Shown: in pieces, positions 24,059 to 36,925 of the stretch | How positions within the stretch are numbered: position 1 is the first letter of the stretch | Layout of the letters: the number at the start of each line of letters is the position of its first letter | Assembly (NCBI RefSeq): GCF_022581195.2 | Contig: NC_061471.1 | Location: forward strand, 4,340,001-4,404,000 | Source: Helicoverpa zea | Lineage: Eukaryota > Arthropoda > Insecta > Lepidoptera > Noctuidae | DNA length: 64,000 nucleotides | Direction: 5' to 3' | The notes under the pieces: generated by a model | Database searches by the model: none | What the model was told of the DNA's origin: nothing | What the model saw: the letters and a program-made list of their open reading frames with translations, nothing else | Made by a program: the position numbers and the translations under genes

Positions 24059-25388
24059 ATGTTGGGTCGACACTTAAGAACACCTTCTAACATTTCCTAT
24101 AGTTCAAACGTGAACAGAAAGTTTTTACGTTTCACATCTGCTATGAACCAATCCACGAATACTAAAGAGATTGTGGATAGACAGGTAGGAAGGCTCTCTT
24201 ATCCTGACCAGGACTTGATAATACAGTGCTCATAGAATGTTTGATCTTTGAGAAAATGAATCGTTTTTAGAGTGCATCGTTGGACAGCGACATATGTTTG
24301 CTCGTGGACGAGAGAGACAACTACATCGGAACTGCCACCAAGAGGGATTGCCACAGAGTGAGTGCGGACGGCAAGCTGCTCCTGCATAGAGCCTTCAGTG
24401 TGCTAATGTTCAACTCCGCGGGAGAACTACTTGTGCAGAAGAGAGCCGCTGAAAAAGTAACGTAGATCGTCTATTTAGTCTACCTATTTACAGCTTAGAG
24501 GCAAACCTAAACATCGCCTACAAATAAACTTCATCAGAAGTTAGGTACAGAGTTTTTTTAACATAATGTTTTTTCAGGTAACTTACCCCAGTGCATACAC
24601 GAACACATGTTGTAGTCACCCATTGTTTATTAACGGTATACCGGAAGACGTCACGACTGCCGCTATTCGCAGACTTAACGAGGAACTGGGGATACCAAAA
24701 GCCCAGGTAACAAGGTGTTGGTGCCCTATATTCTTAGCAGGTGAACCACTTTGTGATATAATTATGTACAAACCCCTCGCACTTGACCTCGCACGACGAT
24801 CTGCAGACCGCGAATTTCCAACACTTACGACTTTTGGACCAGGGAATTGGGAACGTGCCTCAATGATTTGTTTAAGGCATTTGTGGCATCTGATCATCAC
24901 CGTCTTTCTCTTATTTACAGTTGCGTCGTGAAGACTTCACTTTCATATCCCGATTCCTTTACGCGGACTGTGGTGATGGCGCATGGGGAGAATACGAGCT
25001 AGACCATGTGCTCATCCTGAGAAGCGATGCCCAAGTGAAACCCAACCCTAATGAGATCGATGACGTCAAATACATCCCTAGAAATAAGATCGACAGGTAT
25101 GTATGTGAACTTAAACAATATTTCAAATAATTATTTGTGGAATTTTCGAACCAGTAGTACTTAGAGAAGCTGCCTGGGCACTAGACTGGAAATTAAAGAG
25201 TGCAAATTGGTTTTAATAGTTTCATGGAACATCTGAAGGATCCCGTAACACCATGGTTCAGGCTGATATACCACCACCTGCTGCTGTACTGGTGGGACAA
25301 CTTGCACCGCCTCGAAGACATTGCCGAGCCCCACAAGATAAGATCGTTTATGGACAAAAAGATAAGATCGTTTATGGACAAAAAGTAA
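24059..25388 (+). CDS. Isopentenyl-diphosphate delta-isomerase, type I, copy 2
   Basis: Five exons join in phase: 24059-24184, 24271-24456, 24578-24706, 24921-25096 and 25220-25388, giving 261 residues. Exons 2, 3 and 4 are the same length as in copy 1 (186, 129 and 176 bases), so this is a tandem duplicate. The cysteine loop TNTCCSHP, both histidine motifs (DCHR, LLHRAFS) and the two glutamates (WGEYELD) are kept; His between the glutamates is Tyr here. It is compact, with introns of 86-214 bases, against up to 1.3 kb in copy 1. The final 24 bases of coding sequence are tandemly duplicated, so the protein ends with IRSFMDKK twice. Insects that make homo-juvenile hormones need isomerisation of longer C6 precursors; a split of substrates between copies is plausible but inferred. 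Confidence 0.93.
25338..25385 (+). repeat. Exact 24-bp tandem duplication at the 3' end of isomerase copy 2
   Basis: The unit ATAAGATCGTTTATGGACAA(AAAG) occurs twice in direct succession just before the stop codon and adds eight residues to the protein in frame. Confidence 0.9.
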
Positions 25389-25591
25389 CTTCACACTATT
25401 ACATTAATATGTAACGTTTTTTGACCAGTGTTTTTATGTGAAAATGGAACTTATAATTAGATTTAACTAGGTATCTAGCTAGGTACTTCACTTATTACTA
25501 TGTCCGTGATTAGGTAGCAATAAAACAAGCCTAATTCAATGATAGCTTCGTATTATTACGCTTAGGTAAATATAAACAAATGCACCCTCAC

Positions 25592-28500
25592 TCATTCATA
25601 AATTGGCTTCAGAAGTTCATCGGAACTATTGACATCCGAGCCAGATGAGGTCAAGTATCGTTTCTTGCCACGTCTGTATGAGACAGAAACCCAATGAAGC
25701 GTCCGGGCTTGTCGAAACTTTTTCTTTTTAAAGACTTTCTTCCGAACAGGGCTTTTCAGTGGCTCCGTATCGGTTAGGGAGCGAAGGAGGTAGGCTTTGC
25801 AAACTATTTGGTTGCCAACGTGCAGCCCACTCCTATATGCTGTATGGAGATATCTCACTGCTATTACTTGTATTATCTGAATAAAAAACATTTACTGTAG
25901 GAACTATTTGGTCAGCATTATTTTATAAAATTTCGACTTACCGTTTTAAACAAACTTACAGAACTTTCATGAAAATATGCATAGATTATTTAGGTTCTGA
26001 ATAGTTTCATGAATAAATAACAATATTACCTACGTTACATTAACATACCTACCATTGCTATTATAATGAGTGCCATTACGGCATTGAACCGCCACGACAC
26101 CAACATCATTTCGCTGATCAGTTTTTCTTCACATCCGGCCTCCCAAATTGTTATTTGTGTCTGGAAATGTAAGCAATATGGTACGTACATCTATTTATTG
26201 TAATAGGTAGACCTTGAATGCCATATATAACAGTTGTATTCAACTTATAGCGTTTGAAAAGTCCACAATAAGTATCCAATTAGAGGCGATTGCCTCCCAA
26301 ACCACTTACATTTCTAACATTGCCAGTATGCAGGTATCAGCTTACCAGCTAGGTCAGAGGCTGAGGCGTTTGACAAGGTTCAAGGTGCAATGGAAGGCCT
26401 CGATAGCAAATCGAACCAAGATATTTAATAAATACGTTCCTACATGTATTACCGCTGTTACATTACACTAACCGAAGGATTATACTTGTAAATAGTGCCC
26501 ATTTGCGTCACGCCGTGGTGAATGCAAGGGTACAATTCTTCTGTTGAGCAGCAGCTGTATGGGACGTTGTCTGACACGAACTTGTGGTTCGAGCTGTTAA
26601 AAATTGAACATCATTCAGATAGGTACCATGGTCAACTAGATGCATTGATTTTGTTCACTTTATCGCGGCTGTTATACTCTCTTGGGCCAGCCCCGGATCC
26701 AGGGGGGGCAAGCCGGGGCCCATGCCCCGGGCGGCAAAATCAGGCGGCTGCCTGATTTTAAATCCTACATCACGGATTACCATAATAGTTACCTACAGGG
26801 CCATCTTAACCATGGTGCAGGGTGTGCGAATAACCCGGCCGCCTCGGTCTCAGGGGCGCCGCGGGACGCCCCACCACCAGGAAATTTCGATGAAATTACA
26901 CCCATTTGATAAGGAGGTTCCATTGTATCATGATACTGACAAGCAACGTTTCTAAAAAAGTCGCCTTCGCTTTGTTTAATTGATCATTTTGATTATTTTT
27001 CACTTTTAACATCCTCCAACTAAGTGAAAAAATTCTCGCTCGCTACGCTCGCACCTAAATGTCAATTTGTGTGCTATTTTTCTGATGGTTTATTATTTTT
27101 ATTGACGCACCGAATCAACGAACACATATGGCACTCGCTCTAATCACGGTTTCTTTTTAGTTGTACATAATTCCCAGTTTAATAAGTGAGTCTCTCGCTA
27201 CGCTCGCGGTTACTTGTTGCTTGACAATGTACTTAATCAGGTACTTTTGTGTCGTAGACTCAAAAAATTTCGCAACATTACACAGACATTGCCTTGTTGA
27301 CTTCAAACGGTCAGTCAAATCCACGCTATCTTACCTTTTATAAGTCAAATGTAGCAAAAAAAATATTTATTGAGTCCTCAATAAAACAAAATAGTTTGCG
27401 CTTCCGACTGCTTGTTACTTTACAGCGCCTTTTAAAACTTATTAACTTTTCGTGTACATTAATCTGTCTCGACCTTCATAACTTAAACCTGGCCAACAGT
27501 TTGAGCCTACAATGATTTGGACATAGGTATTTTTTTAAGTCCTTTATTACCTACCAAAAAAGTGATTTTCGTTGGTGAAAATAAACATAGGTAAGTTAGG
27601 GCGGCATTTTTTAGTTTTTGCCCCGCCTAAAAAAAATTGAAGATCCGGGGCTGTCTTGGGCCTCCAACTGACAGAGAAACGTTACCCTTCGCCCCTGGTG
27701 TAAAAATTAGATGAGCAAATTACAACGGAGTAATGACTCAGGTTCGCGAAGCCCCAAGATCCTCGGGAACTACGTATAGAATACGGGGTCTTGAACAGGA
27801 ACGTGGACGTTGGATAAGAGAAACGCTATGCCTACATACCTAACATTTTTGCCCATCCTCTGCTAGACACGAATCATCAACAACGAATTATACAATACTC
27901 ACAAGGTTTTCGTATCGATATTCTCCCCGTTCATATACCAGGGGATGTAGAACCATTCCTGAAAATTGACTCGGCCACAACAGTGAAACCTCGTCTGTAG
28001 TCTATCTATAGCCACCTTTGATGGTAAATGGCTCGAATATCTGAGCATGGCCTTAGTTATTCCACCTTTTATCTTAGCTGCAACAATATTTGTGTGATAT
28101 GAAGTAAGTAAAACGTAGGCAGATATACCTACCATTTACCAAAACTTACTTCAGGGTTACTTTCGTAAGCACATTATTATTATGTTAATGACTTGATTGG
28201 CATCTACAAAATAAATTATAATAAATACAAATAAGAAACCTCGTATTATAGTCGACTGAAGTCCAGAGTAAAACATGATTGCGAGAAAAATGATGATCAT
28301 TATAATGAGCGCCCAAACATAGTAGAAGAGGCCGTTCGTTACGTCATATTCTCTCTTAGGTAAACCAGCTTTGAATAACTGGTACAAGCCATACAACTGG
28401 GAAAACACAAAATCAATGAGTGTTTAGTCGTAAGTACCTATTATTAAAGGTTAACAGCGAAATCTGATGTATGCTACCCGCCGAATCGTCTAATAACTGC

Positions 28501-28827
28501 CGAATCATAATTTCATTTTAAAATAACCGTCCATCCAGGTTGTATGCGGATATTGTTAAAAGGATCTTTGAATACTTTGATGTCATAGGCAGATCAACGG
28601 TAGACTCAGGAAAATACCTCAATTACTACTGCAATGACAGATCCACAAGCTATAATCACAGGTATAGCGTTGCCGTCAGGCCAGCACACAAGATCCAGTA
28701 GAGTTCCCTCTTCACTGCGAATTCCTTCTGATGTGTTGACCAACCATATAAGATAGAATATTACTACAGGCATGCACGCCATCATAAGCATTCTTATATT
28801 GTTGAAAGAAGCCCATGTTAAATACAT
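25592..28827 (-). CDS. Tetraspanin of the peripherin/RDS type
   Basis: Six exons join in phase: 28827-28618, 28396-28240, 28077-27903, 26593-26473, 26160-26053 and 25876-25592, giving 351 residues, close to vertebrate peripherin-2. Four membrane segments are visible: two in exons 1-2, one at the end of exon 2 and one at the exon 5/6 junction. The large extracellular loop has the CCG signature (155-157) followed by EWF, a PYSCC pair (192-196) and GC (230-231), all expected for disulfide bonding. The cytoplasmic tail is strongly basic (KKKKFRQ, RRGKKR). Tetraspanins organise membrane microdomains. The exon 2/3 junction uses a weak donor (GAG|GTTTCT); it was chosen because it alone restores phase and the family pattern. 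The gene is divergent from PEX6, 580 bases apart. Confidence 0.8.
26688..27653. mobile_element. hAT-type non-autonomous element with exact 8-bp duplication
   Basis: The ends are inverted (CAGCCCCGGATC at left, GATCCGGGGCTG at right). TCTTGGGC is directly repeated at 26680-26687 and 27654-27661, the 8-bp target duplication of hAT transposons. The 966-bp interior holds no full transposase, and it carries CTCGCTACGCTCGC motifs twice (near 27037 and 27192). It lies in the tetraspanin intron between exons 3 and 4. Confidence 0.9.
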
Positions 28828-29407
28828 TTACTGCTACTTCTCTCACTATTTCCTATGAATCTACTTCACAGGCCATACATCCAAATCAATCAATATATTT
28901 TGTCAAAATTGATGGCTTCATGCCAAAATTCTAACACGGGTTTTCCTTGTGGGTTACCTCATTATTATAATTATAAAAAAGGTAAGTAATAATTATATGA
29001 AGGCGCTATCACAAGCACTAATGCAAAATCAGGCTACTCGTCAGCTTCACTATCCTTTCCAGTCTAGTTTACCATAGTTTTTACACACTTCCCAGACGCC
29101 AGGCCCGATCTCGGTCTGATATGGGCCCAACGGAAGAACAACCCCCGCTCAAAAACTTTTGGGCCTGACGATGCGCGATGATGTTGATGTTTACGATATT
29201 TTATCTGTATGTGATTATTGTTCTGTTCCTACTGTCAGCGTCAGCTGCCACTGTCAGTCAGTGTCAAATGGTTGGCATTGTTATCATTGATTCTACAAAA
29301 AATGAGAGAGATTTTAAGTTAAAATAAAATATACTTTATGTATTATTTTTCTTTATTTTTTTCTTTTAAACACAGAGGACAATTACATTATAGCGGTCCA
29401 AGTTACT
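28828..29407. promoter_or_regulatory. Shared divergent promoter region, tetraspanin and PEX6
   Basis: The 580 bases separate the start codons of two genes transcribed away from each other, so both promoters must lie here. No clear TATA box or TOP motif was recognised. Confidence 0.45.
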
Positions 29408-32400
29408 ATGAATGAACAAACATCTCGGAAACTATGGGTGTTAAAGTTTTGTTTAAAAGTTGTCTATCCAAAGTACAACTACTACTACTTCCTCGTTTTT
29501 CTCGCGATAAAGTATAGAATTTGGTGCCAAAGGAGAAATTCTGATCGTGAAGATATGGATACCTTTGAAGTGAAAACAATTCCTTCGCACTTAGTTAAAT
29601 CTCTCATTACAGAAAGATTGGAAGAGAATTTACCAGTTCTTATAGATAAATGTATTGTCATATCCAAAGAACAATTTATACAGCTAGGCAGTGAAAACTT
29701 ATTCTACTTAGATAATGGAGTACTCTGGGTTGCATTAAAGTTAGCTCCAGAAGAGAGAAAAAAGCACAGAGAAAAGAAAAATGAGAACAAAGAAATTCAG
29801 TTTAATCTTCACTTTATGACATCAGAACTACACAAAAAGCTATGGGCTGACTCAGCACAAACTAGTGTTGACAATATCAGAATTGTACCAATAGTTGGTT
29901 CTAAACATGTTTCAGAAAATATAGCATTTACTAATGAAAATGAATTCTATAACATTTTATCATGTTTTGGCATGAATGCGTGTAGAGATTTCTGTGTCAC
30001 ATTCCATCCAGTGCCCAATTTAGATAGTTCACCTAAAATAGCTGCAGCAGCTGAAGTGAGCCTCATAGTGAATGACTATGACTTAGCCAATGACTTTATT
30101 AAAGAGGTTTTGAGCAATCACTTTGAAATACCTAAGCTAGTGAGCACAAATGACATATTTAGCATAGACCTGACACCAGAGACAACTGCGAAGTATCATT
30201 ATAAGTATTTAGATTTAGTACAATCAACTGGACGTCTTTACTTTAAATGTAAGAAGCTTTGTAGTGATGTCGCTGAAATAAATACTGAAGCCAAAAACAA
30301 ACTAGTGCAAGCATTTTTCGTAGTAAAAGGTGTAACTCAGTTAACTTTAGGAGAGAATGTACATAGTATAAAACCAAAGGATGAGTTCTTCAAACCACAA
30401 ATAAATGAAGGACTAAAAAATATATTGGCATTGTGCCCAACTGGGCTGAGACAAAAGTTTGAACAGTTACAGGATACAATACTACCATTCTTAACTGGAG
30501 AAATAGGTAAGGTTCTAATATACCTTGTTTTATGTAGTATAAAAATATTTATAAGTACCATATTTATTCCAATTTATTTATAACATTGCAGATGATCTAT
30601 TGTCATCAATGACTTCACCCATCATTCCTATGCTACTGCTAACTGGGTCTATAGGATCAGGCAGGCATTTACTTGTCAAACTGCTAGCCAAATACAATGG
30701 TAAGTTTGCAACTGACCACCATGAAATATACTTAATTACATTAACTAGCTGCCCCCACATTCTATATTGGTAGGTAATGCCTAGTCGTCAACCCAGACAG
30801 TGCCACCTATCAGAATCAGAATGCTTTATTTGTAAACATAGGTCAAATTACAGCAATGTGAGATGTTACAAGTAGGATTTAGTGTCTCTATGTTTTACCC
30901 AAAAGCGTACAAATATATTTATTTGACATAATGTCCAGTCTACATAACATAATACATGTACCATAAATTATTATCCCCAAAAATTTTCACGTTTGTAATA
31001 CCTACTGGACCCAATTGTGTTTTCAAGCAATCCAAGAATCCATTGAAGTAAAGATACAATTATTCCGACCTATTTATAGTCCAATGGTCCAGACACAAAA
31101 AAAAACTATTTTGTAAAATTGCGATTGATGCATGTTCCAGGAATGAACTTGCTCCCAATAGACTGCAATGCGCTCCAGAGTTCTACGGCGAAACAAACAG
31201 AGAGCAAGATCAACTCCACTGTGCAGAAGGCAAAGGCTGCTGCCCCTGTTATTGTGGTGCTAGATAACTTTGAGGTAGTCACTTTATTTATACATCTTAC
31301 TTGTCTAATTTATTCTTATAGCAGCATAGTACCTAAACTTTTATAATGTACTTTCAATCTCAAGCCACAATTCCGTGAGTCGTGAGTCGCTACAGGTACA
31401 CGCTCCTTGCGGCTCACGACATTTGCTCTGTTCCAAATTGTAACTTTATAAAGAAGTTTATTTAACTTTTCCAGGTGTTTGCAGTTGATCCCGAAAATAA
31501 CGAAGACTGTAGAGTTTTAGAATACTTCATGAATACTATCACTGACTTGTATCAAAATTATACAAAGCACCCAATCATAATTATTGCAATAACAGAAAGA
31601 CAGGATTTGAAGCCGAATGTATTGAGGATGTTTTTAGAAAAGTTTCATATACCAAGACTGAATGTGCAGCAGAGGTATGAGATGCTCGAGTGGTTTACTA
31701 CCGTCATGCAGCTCAACATTGATGGAGAGGAACAGTTATCGCCGAACCAGATAAGCACTGATAAAGAAATGGTGTACCTAAGTAAACCTTCTAGAGATGT
31801 CTTGCAGAGGGTAGCTGCGAAAACTGAAACATTTCTGTATGGTGATTTAGATACGCTCCTGCATTTTGCAATACGAGAATCGTATTTGAAACAACACAAT
31901 AGTTACAATCAGCTACCACCTGCACCTAGCCTGCATTTAGTTGAAGAAGACGATTTTAATTCTGCTCTTGGTAAGGCAAGCTATATTTATTCAAATCTTA
32001 AAAAAAAAATACATACTTCACTTTAAACTTCTTTCGTTTACAGAGTCCATTCGCGGCTTACAAAGTCAACATTTGGACGCCCCTAAAATCCCGAAAGTGT
32101 ACTGGGAAGACATTGGTGGCTTAGAGCATCTTAAAAAGGAGTTGTTGAAGACTATAGAATTCCCTATAAAATATCCGCACTTATTTAAAAATTCGAGTTT
32201 AAAAAGATCTGGTAATTTATTCATTTTCATTACATATAAATAATTATAGTATGAGTTATTTTTTTTATATAAAACCTTATATTTTAGGCATACTGCTATA
32301 TGGTCCTCCGGGTTGTGGAAAAACTCTAGTAGCCAAAGCAGTCAGTACAGAGCTCAATGTGAGCTTCCTTAGTGTTAAGGGACCAGAACTACTCAACATG

Positions 32401-34319
32401 TACATTGGACAGTCTGAAGAAAATGTCAGGAAAGGTCAGTTCGTATTGCACAGCTAGATATTTATTGGCTTGAGTCTCTTATCAAACACATAAGGCCTAA
32501 GCATATTTGATGGTAAAAATCTTATTACCTAAATTATGTCATTTAAGTTATTTCACTATTTCCTCCCTTTAGCACAGTTGAAACATGTATTCAAATAAAT
32601 AGTTATTTTCAACGACTTCGACCAAGTATAGGTACATTTAATTTTTGCTCTCAACCTTTTTCATACAATTTTCTTCTATCTTATGCTCGAGTTTGTTATC
32701 AGTGTTCGAGGCGGCACGGGCGTCATCGCCGTGCATCGTGTTCCTGGACGAGTTGGACGCGCTGGCTCCGCGGCGCGGCGCGGCGGGCGACTCCGGCGGC
32801 GCCAGCGACCGCGTCGTCAGCCAGCTGCTGGCTGAGCTCGACGGTGTCAGCTGCGGAGAAGGTTTGTTACGTAACTTGGCTTGGGACTCCAAGAATTGGA
32901 CCAACAAGTCAATGAAAAATACATAAAAAGTGATGATGATTTTGGCGGCTGTTTTATGTAAACGACGTTCAAAAAATATGGTTAATTTAAAACCGAGTTT
33001 GAATAAGTGAGTTTGAGTTATCTATAGGCTAGGCTTTATATGTCTGTACCCTACGAAGCAATTTCATCGGGTTCCCGATCACTCGCAAATCAGCTATTAG
33101 GTACAAGAATTGTGAAATAAATGAGTTTGAAACCATTTCAGCACATTAATTCGCAAAATTTATTAGACCATAAATTCGACTAAGTAATATTAATTTTAGT
33201 TTCAAACTTTCAGTCTTTTCTAAAAATCATTTTTTGCAGATGCGGATATATCGAGTTTCGTGTTCATAATGGGCGCAACGAACCGTCCCGACCTGTTGGA
33301 ACAGTCGCTGCTGCGGCCCGGTCGCCTCGACAAGCTCATATACGTAGGCCCCTACCACGGAGTGCAAGAGAAAACTGGTGTACTCAAAGCGCTTTGCAGA
33401 AAGTTAGTATAAGTTATGGAATCAGGCGTTACTTTGCGCATATCCATGACGTTAAATTTGCGGAATTAACGCTAAACATCTTCCCTTACATTGAAAGTTC
33501 GTATTTTTGGATTATAATTGGATTATAACAATTTATTTACTTAATTCAATAGATCTACCCACTAATCTGTTCAGTTTGGCGTTGCTAGCTTACATTTGAA
33601 GTTAATTGCTTAGTGGCTGTCAAAACATTAATTTCAATTTTGTTAACCTTCACAGCTGGTTCAGTAGGTCTGTAGTGATTTCTGCCATTACCGATCTATT
33701 ATTTAGCAAGAAATCCTTTAGCACTTCATTTTCTGGTTTACAAGATCTGTGTCTGTCTGTGATATTTGTTATATGATACTTTATTTTTATTATTACATTG
33801 AAATATATCTTTGTTAAGCTACAAGTTACGTGACGAAGTGGACTTGGAGTCAGTGGCGGCCGCTCTCCCTGACAGCTGCACTGGCGCCGACCTGTTGCAA
33901 GTGGTGTCCACCGCGCGTTCCGCCGCCGTCCGCGCGCTCGTCGCTAAGTTACATGCTGGTATGTTACAAATTAACTTATTAGGATATCTATACAAAACAA
34001 ACCAGTTCAATAGTAGTTTAACAGGGTCTTCTTCAACTTGGTGTGAAATGTGCATAATGTTGAGTAAAGTACCCAAACAATGTTTATTGCTTTTTTTCTA
34101 AAAAGTTAGGTTAGTACTTCTAACTATTCTTCACTTCAAAGCACTGATTGCAAGATTCTTAACTTCTTTTTTGTTTCAGGTGCTGTAAAAGAAAGTGACC
34201 TTAGCCCTGATTCTGTTATCCTAGGAGTTTCAGAATTGCTCCATGCGGTAGAATCATTCAGATCGTCAGTAACTGAAGAAGAATTATCCTACTATGAATC
34301 ATTAAGGTCACAAATGTAA
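29408..34319 (+). CDS. PEX6: Peroxisome biogenesis AAA ATPase PEX6
   Basis: Ten exons join in phase: 29408-30506, 30592-30699, 31141-31274, 31475-31970, 32044-32211, 32288-32434, 32703-32861, 33240-33402, 33819-33958 and 34180-34319, giving 917 residues (human PEX6 is 980). PEX6 with PEX1 forms the hexamer that pulls ubiquitinated PEX5 out of the peroxisomal membrane. The second AAA domain is canonical: Walker A GPPGCGKT (674-681), Walker B IVFLDELD, NMYIGQSE and an LLRPGRLDK arginine-finger region. The first domain has a degenerate Walker A, GSIGSGRH (385-392), lacking the lysine, which is usual for PEX6. The N-terminal exon is large and poorly conserved. Translation may instead start at Met50 (MDTFEVK), which would remove a hydrophobic leader with no known role in this family. 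Confidence 0.92.
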
Positions 34320-34626
34320 AAAATAAAATCTAGTCTATAAATATTTAAAAGGAGGATTGTGATTATATATAATTGACAACATTTCAAAATTTACACGACC
34401 TTTAAACAAAAATACCATTTCTTTATTTTCGTATCCTGAGTTCAAATATATTTTTTTAATTTTTTTTTATTCCTTTATTTCTGAGGAAAAAAATAAAAAT
34501 CAAAAAACACTTGATGACGTCACATATACGGTAGAATGAAGTAGTTACCTTAGCCTAGGCATTTCAATGTGAAGAAAACATCAAGTGTCACTGTCAATGT
34601 CACTTTTGGCATGAAGTACCTACCTA

Positions 34627-34811
34627 TCTATACTATAAAAATATTATAAAGCTGAAGTTTGTTTGCTTGAACGCGCTAATCTCAGATCCGATTTCAAAAA
34701 TTATTTCAGGGTTAGATAGCCCATTTATCGAGGAAGGCTATAGGCTACTTTTTATCCGGGTTAGTGCAGAGGTTCCCACGGGATGCGGGTGAAACCGCTG
34801 GCAGAAGCTAG
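34627..34811 (+). mobile_element. Lep1-like Helitron
   Basis: Starts TCTATACTATAAAAATATTA and ends GGCAGAAGCTAG, flanked by A at the left and T at the right. The 3' part (GGGTGAAACCGCTGGCAGAAGCTAG) recurs in related copies in this window. It lies inside the ISL2EU transposon, upstream of the transposase start. Confidence 0.7.
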
Positions 34812-34913
34812 TACCAAATAAAACTAGCGAAATTGATTAGCACAACATTTTCCTATCAACACCGCTTACTGTTATCACTATCAACTGTTGATTAAAATTA
34901 TTTCGTCACTGAA

Positions 34914-36891
34914 ATGGATCCCAATCAAACATATACGCCAATGAAGGAACCAAAATATTGTTTTGTACCAGCCTGCAAAAACAGTTCTAGAGATACTCAA
35001 AAAGCATTTTTTGCGGTGCCTAGCTCAGCAAAACAAGAGTGGTGCGATGCTGTGGGTATAGCATGTCCTAAACGTGTTATATATATATGCGAAGATCATC
35101 TCAATGTAAGTACCTAAACTAAAATGTTTTTTTATAAACCTGATGCCACAACCACACCACAACAATGCATTGTTCATGTGGTGTCAAAGGTTTTTGGCAT
35201 GAGATTTGTCACTTGAATTTTGGGTAAAAATGTGATTAAAAATAATATAAAAAAATAACATTGTAAATATAGACATCGAATGTTGTTCATTCTTGGACAG
35301 AAGAAACACTCGACTCAATCCTACTTATATTATAAATGTGAAAGTTTGTGAGAATGTATGGATGTATGTTTGTTATTTAATCACGCAAAAACGGCTGGAC
35401 CGATTTGATTGAAATTTGGTATGTAGATAGGTGATACCCTGGATTAACACATAGGCTACTTTTTATCAACACACCACACGGGCGAAGCCGCTGGCGGAAG
35501 CTAGTTATAAAATATATCTCAGAAACAATCTTATAAATTGTTTTATATACATATAATCATAATGATTTTAACTTACAATATAGGTTGTTTTGGGGACAAA
35601 TATAAAATATCAATTATAATTTATCTTTTAGTTGCAGGAAGATGTGGAGAACTACCGGTATTGGATAACTATGAAAGTGCGGCCAAAATTGAAGTCTCGG
35701 TTACCACATTCTCTCAGGAGGACATTAATGGCAACTGTTCATCAAGAAATTATTGAACCTAGACCTAGCACATCTTCAACAGCTTCCTCCTCATTTCACT
35801 GTGAAAGTCCAGTCACTACAAAAGTCAGCAAAGGAGTACAAGTAAAACCAAGAACATCGGATAGAACTACTTTTTGTGCCATTTACAAAAAGAAGACAAA
35901 AAGACCTTTGCTTCAAGAAGATGATGAGATGGAAGAAGTGTTGTTGCCTTCAACACAAGGAAGTTCTACCTCTGTTGAAATGTCAGAAGTCTCATCAGAA
36001 ATCTACACTAAAACTGTAATGCAGACCCAGAGAAGCTTTATGCTTGACCTTATTAAAAAAAAAACACAAAATTATATAGGCTTACCAAAGACTTATTATT
36101 GGTTAATTAATTATTTAGAAAGTAATCTAAATGTAAAATCTTTTGATATAATAGTAACTTTGTATAAAATTAAAAATAATACCCCATTCTACCAAATCTC
36201 AGATTTGTTTGAGGTATCATTAACCACATTATGGAGAATATTTTTCAGAACTTTGTGTGTTCTATCCAAGTTCTTTAAACAATTGATTTATTCCCCTCAA
36301 GTATATGATGTCAAAAGAAAGTTACCAGCCTCCTTCAATACCAATAAAGAATATTCAAATGTGTTTTGCATTATTGATTGTTTTGAGATAGAAATTGAAA
36401 AACCCTCAAATCCTATTTTCCAGTCTCTAACATGGTCACAGTATAAAAATGCCAATACATTAAAATACTTGATAGCTACAACACCGGATGGTTTTGTCAA
36501 CTTTGTATCTGCTGGTTTTGGGGGACGTATATCTGATGCCAATATTGTAGAAAAAAGTGGTTTTTTGGATGTGCTGCCACCAAAGTGTACTGTATTGGCA
36601 GATAGAGGATTTAAACATGTTGATACTTTACTAAGTAGAAATCAGAATAATCTACTTCGGCCACCCAGTGTTGCAAAAGATCAAAAATTGTCAAAGCGGG
36701 ATGCTATCAAAAGCAAAGTCATTGCCAGTCTGCGCATCCACGTTGAGAGGGTAATAAGAAGAGTTAGGCTATATAAATTGTTGAAACCACACTCTGTAAT
36801 AAATAATAAATTAATTCAACATGCAGATGATGCTGTCATTGTGGCATGTGGGTTGATAAATCTACAAGGTTCTATTATTAAGAATGAATAA
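34914..36891 (+). CDS. ISL2EU transposase: THAP zinc finger plus DDE_Tnp_4 nuclease
   Basis: Two exons, 34914-35105 and 35632-36891 (483 residues), with no stop or frameshift. Exon 1 encodes a THAP-type DNA-binding finger (C-x4-C at CFVPAC, W at QEW, C-x2-H at CEDH). Exon 2 encodes a low-complexity linker and a DDE_Tnp_4 catalytic domain with Asp in CIIDCFE, Asp in LADRGF and Glu in HVERVIRR, so the triad looks intact. The protein should recognise the element ends and cut them. The intron carries a Helitron at 35319-35504. The downstream acceptor may be at 35632 or six bases further on (TTGCAG|GAA), which keeps phase. The neighbour is the YqaJ gene, tail to tail with a 34-base gap. Confidence 0.88.
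35319..35504 (+). mobile_element. Lep1-like Helitron inside the transposase intron
   Basis: Starts TCCTACTTATATTATAAATG and ends GGCGGAAGCTAG, between A and T. It shares the phrase TATTATAAATGTGAAAGT with the copy at 12783. It occupies a third of the transposase intron and leaves both splice sites untouched. Confidence 0.78.
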
Positions 36892-36925
36892 AACAAATAA
36901 AAGACAAATACTATGTAAATTGGTT

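Noticed and set aside
24566..24931. 121-codon frame in isomerase copy 2
   Set aside because: It is exon 3 plus read-through of the following intron; the family-conserved exons splice across it.
26214..26471. 85-codon plus-strand frame between tetraspanin exons
   Set aside because: It lies in an intron antisense to a well-supported gene, has no recognised motif, and its end overlaps splice signals of the tetraspanin exon.
29060..29175. Short inverted GGCCC motifs suggesting a MITE near the PEX6 promoter
   Set aside because: The matching arms are under 12 bases and no target duplication was found.
36297..36542. Minus-strand frame in the transposase
   Set aside because: Antisense shadow of the DDE domain with no motif of its own.
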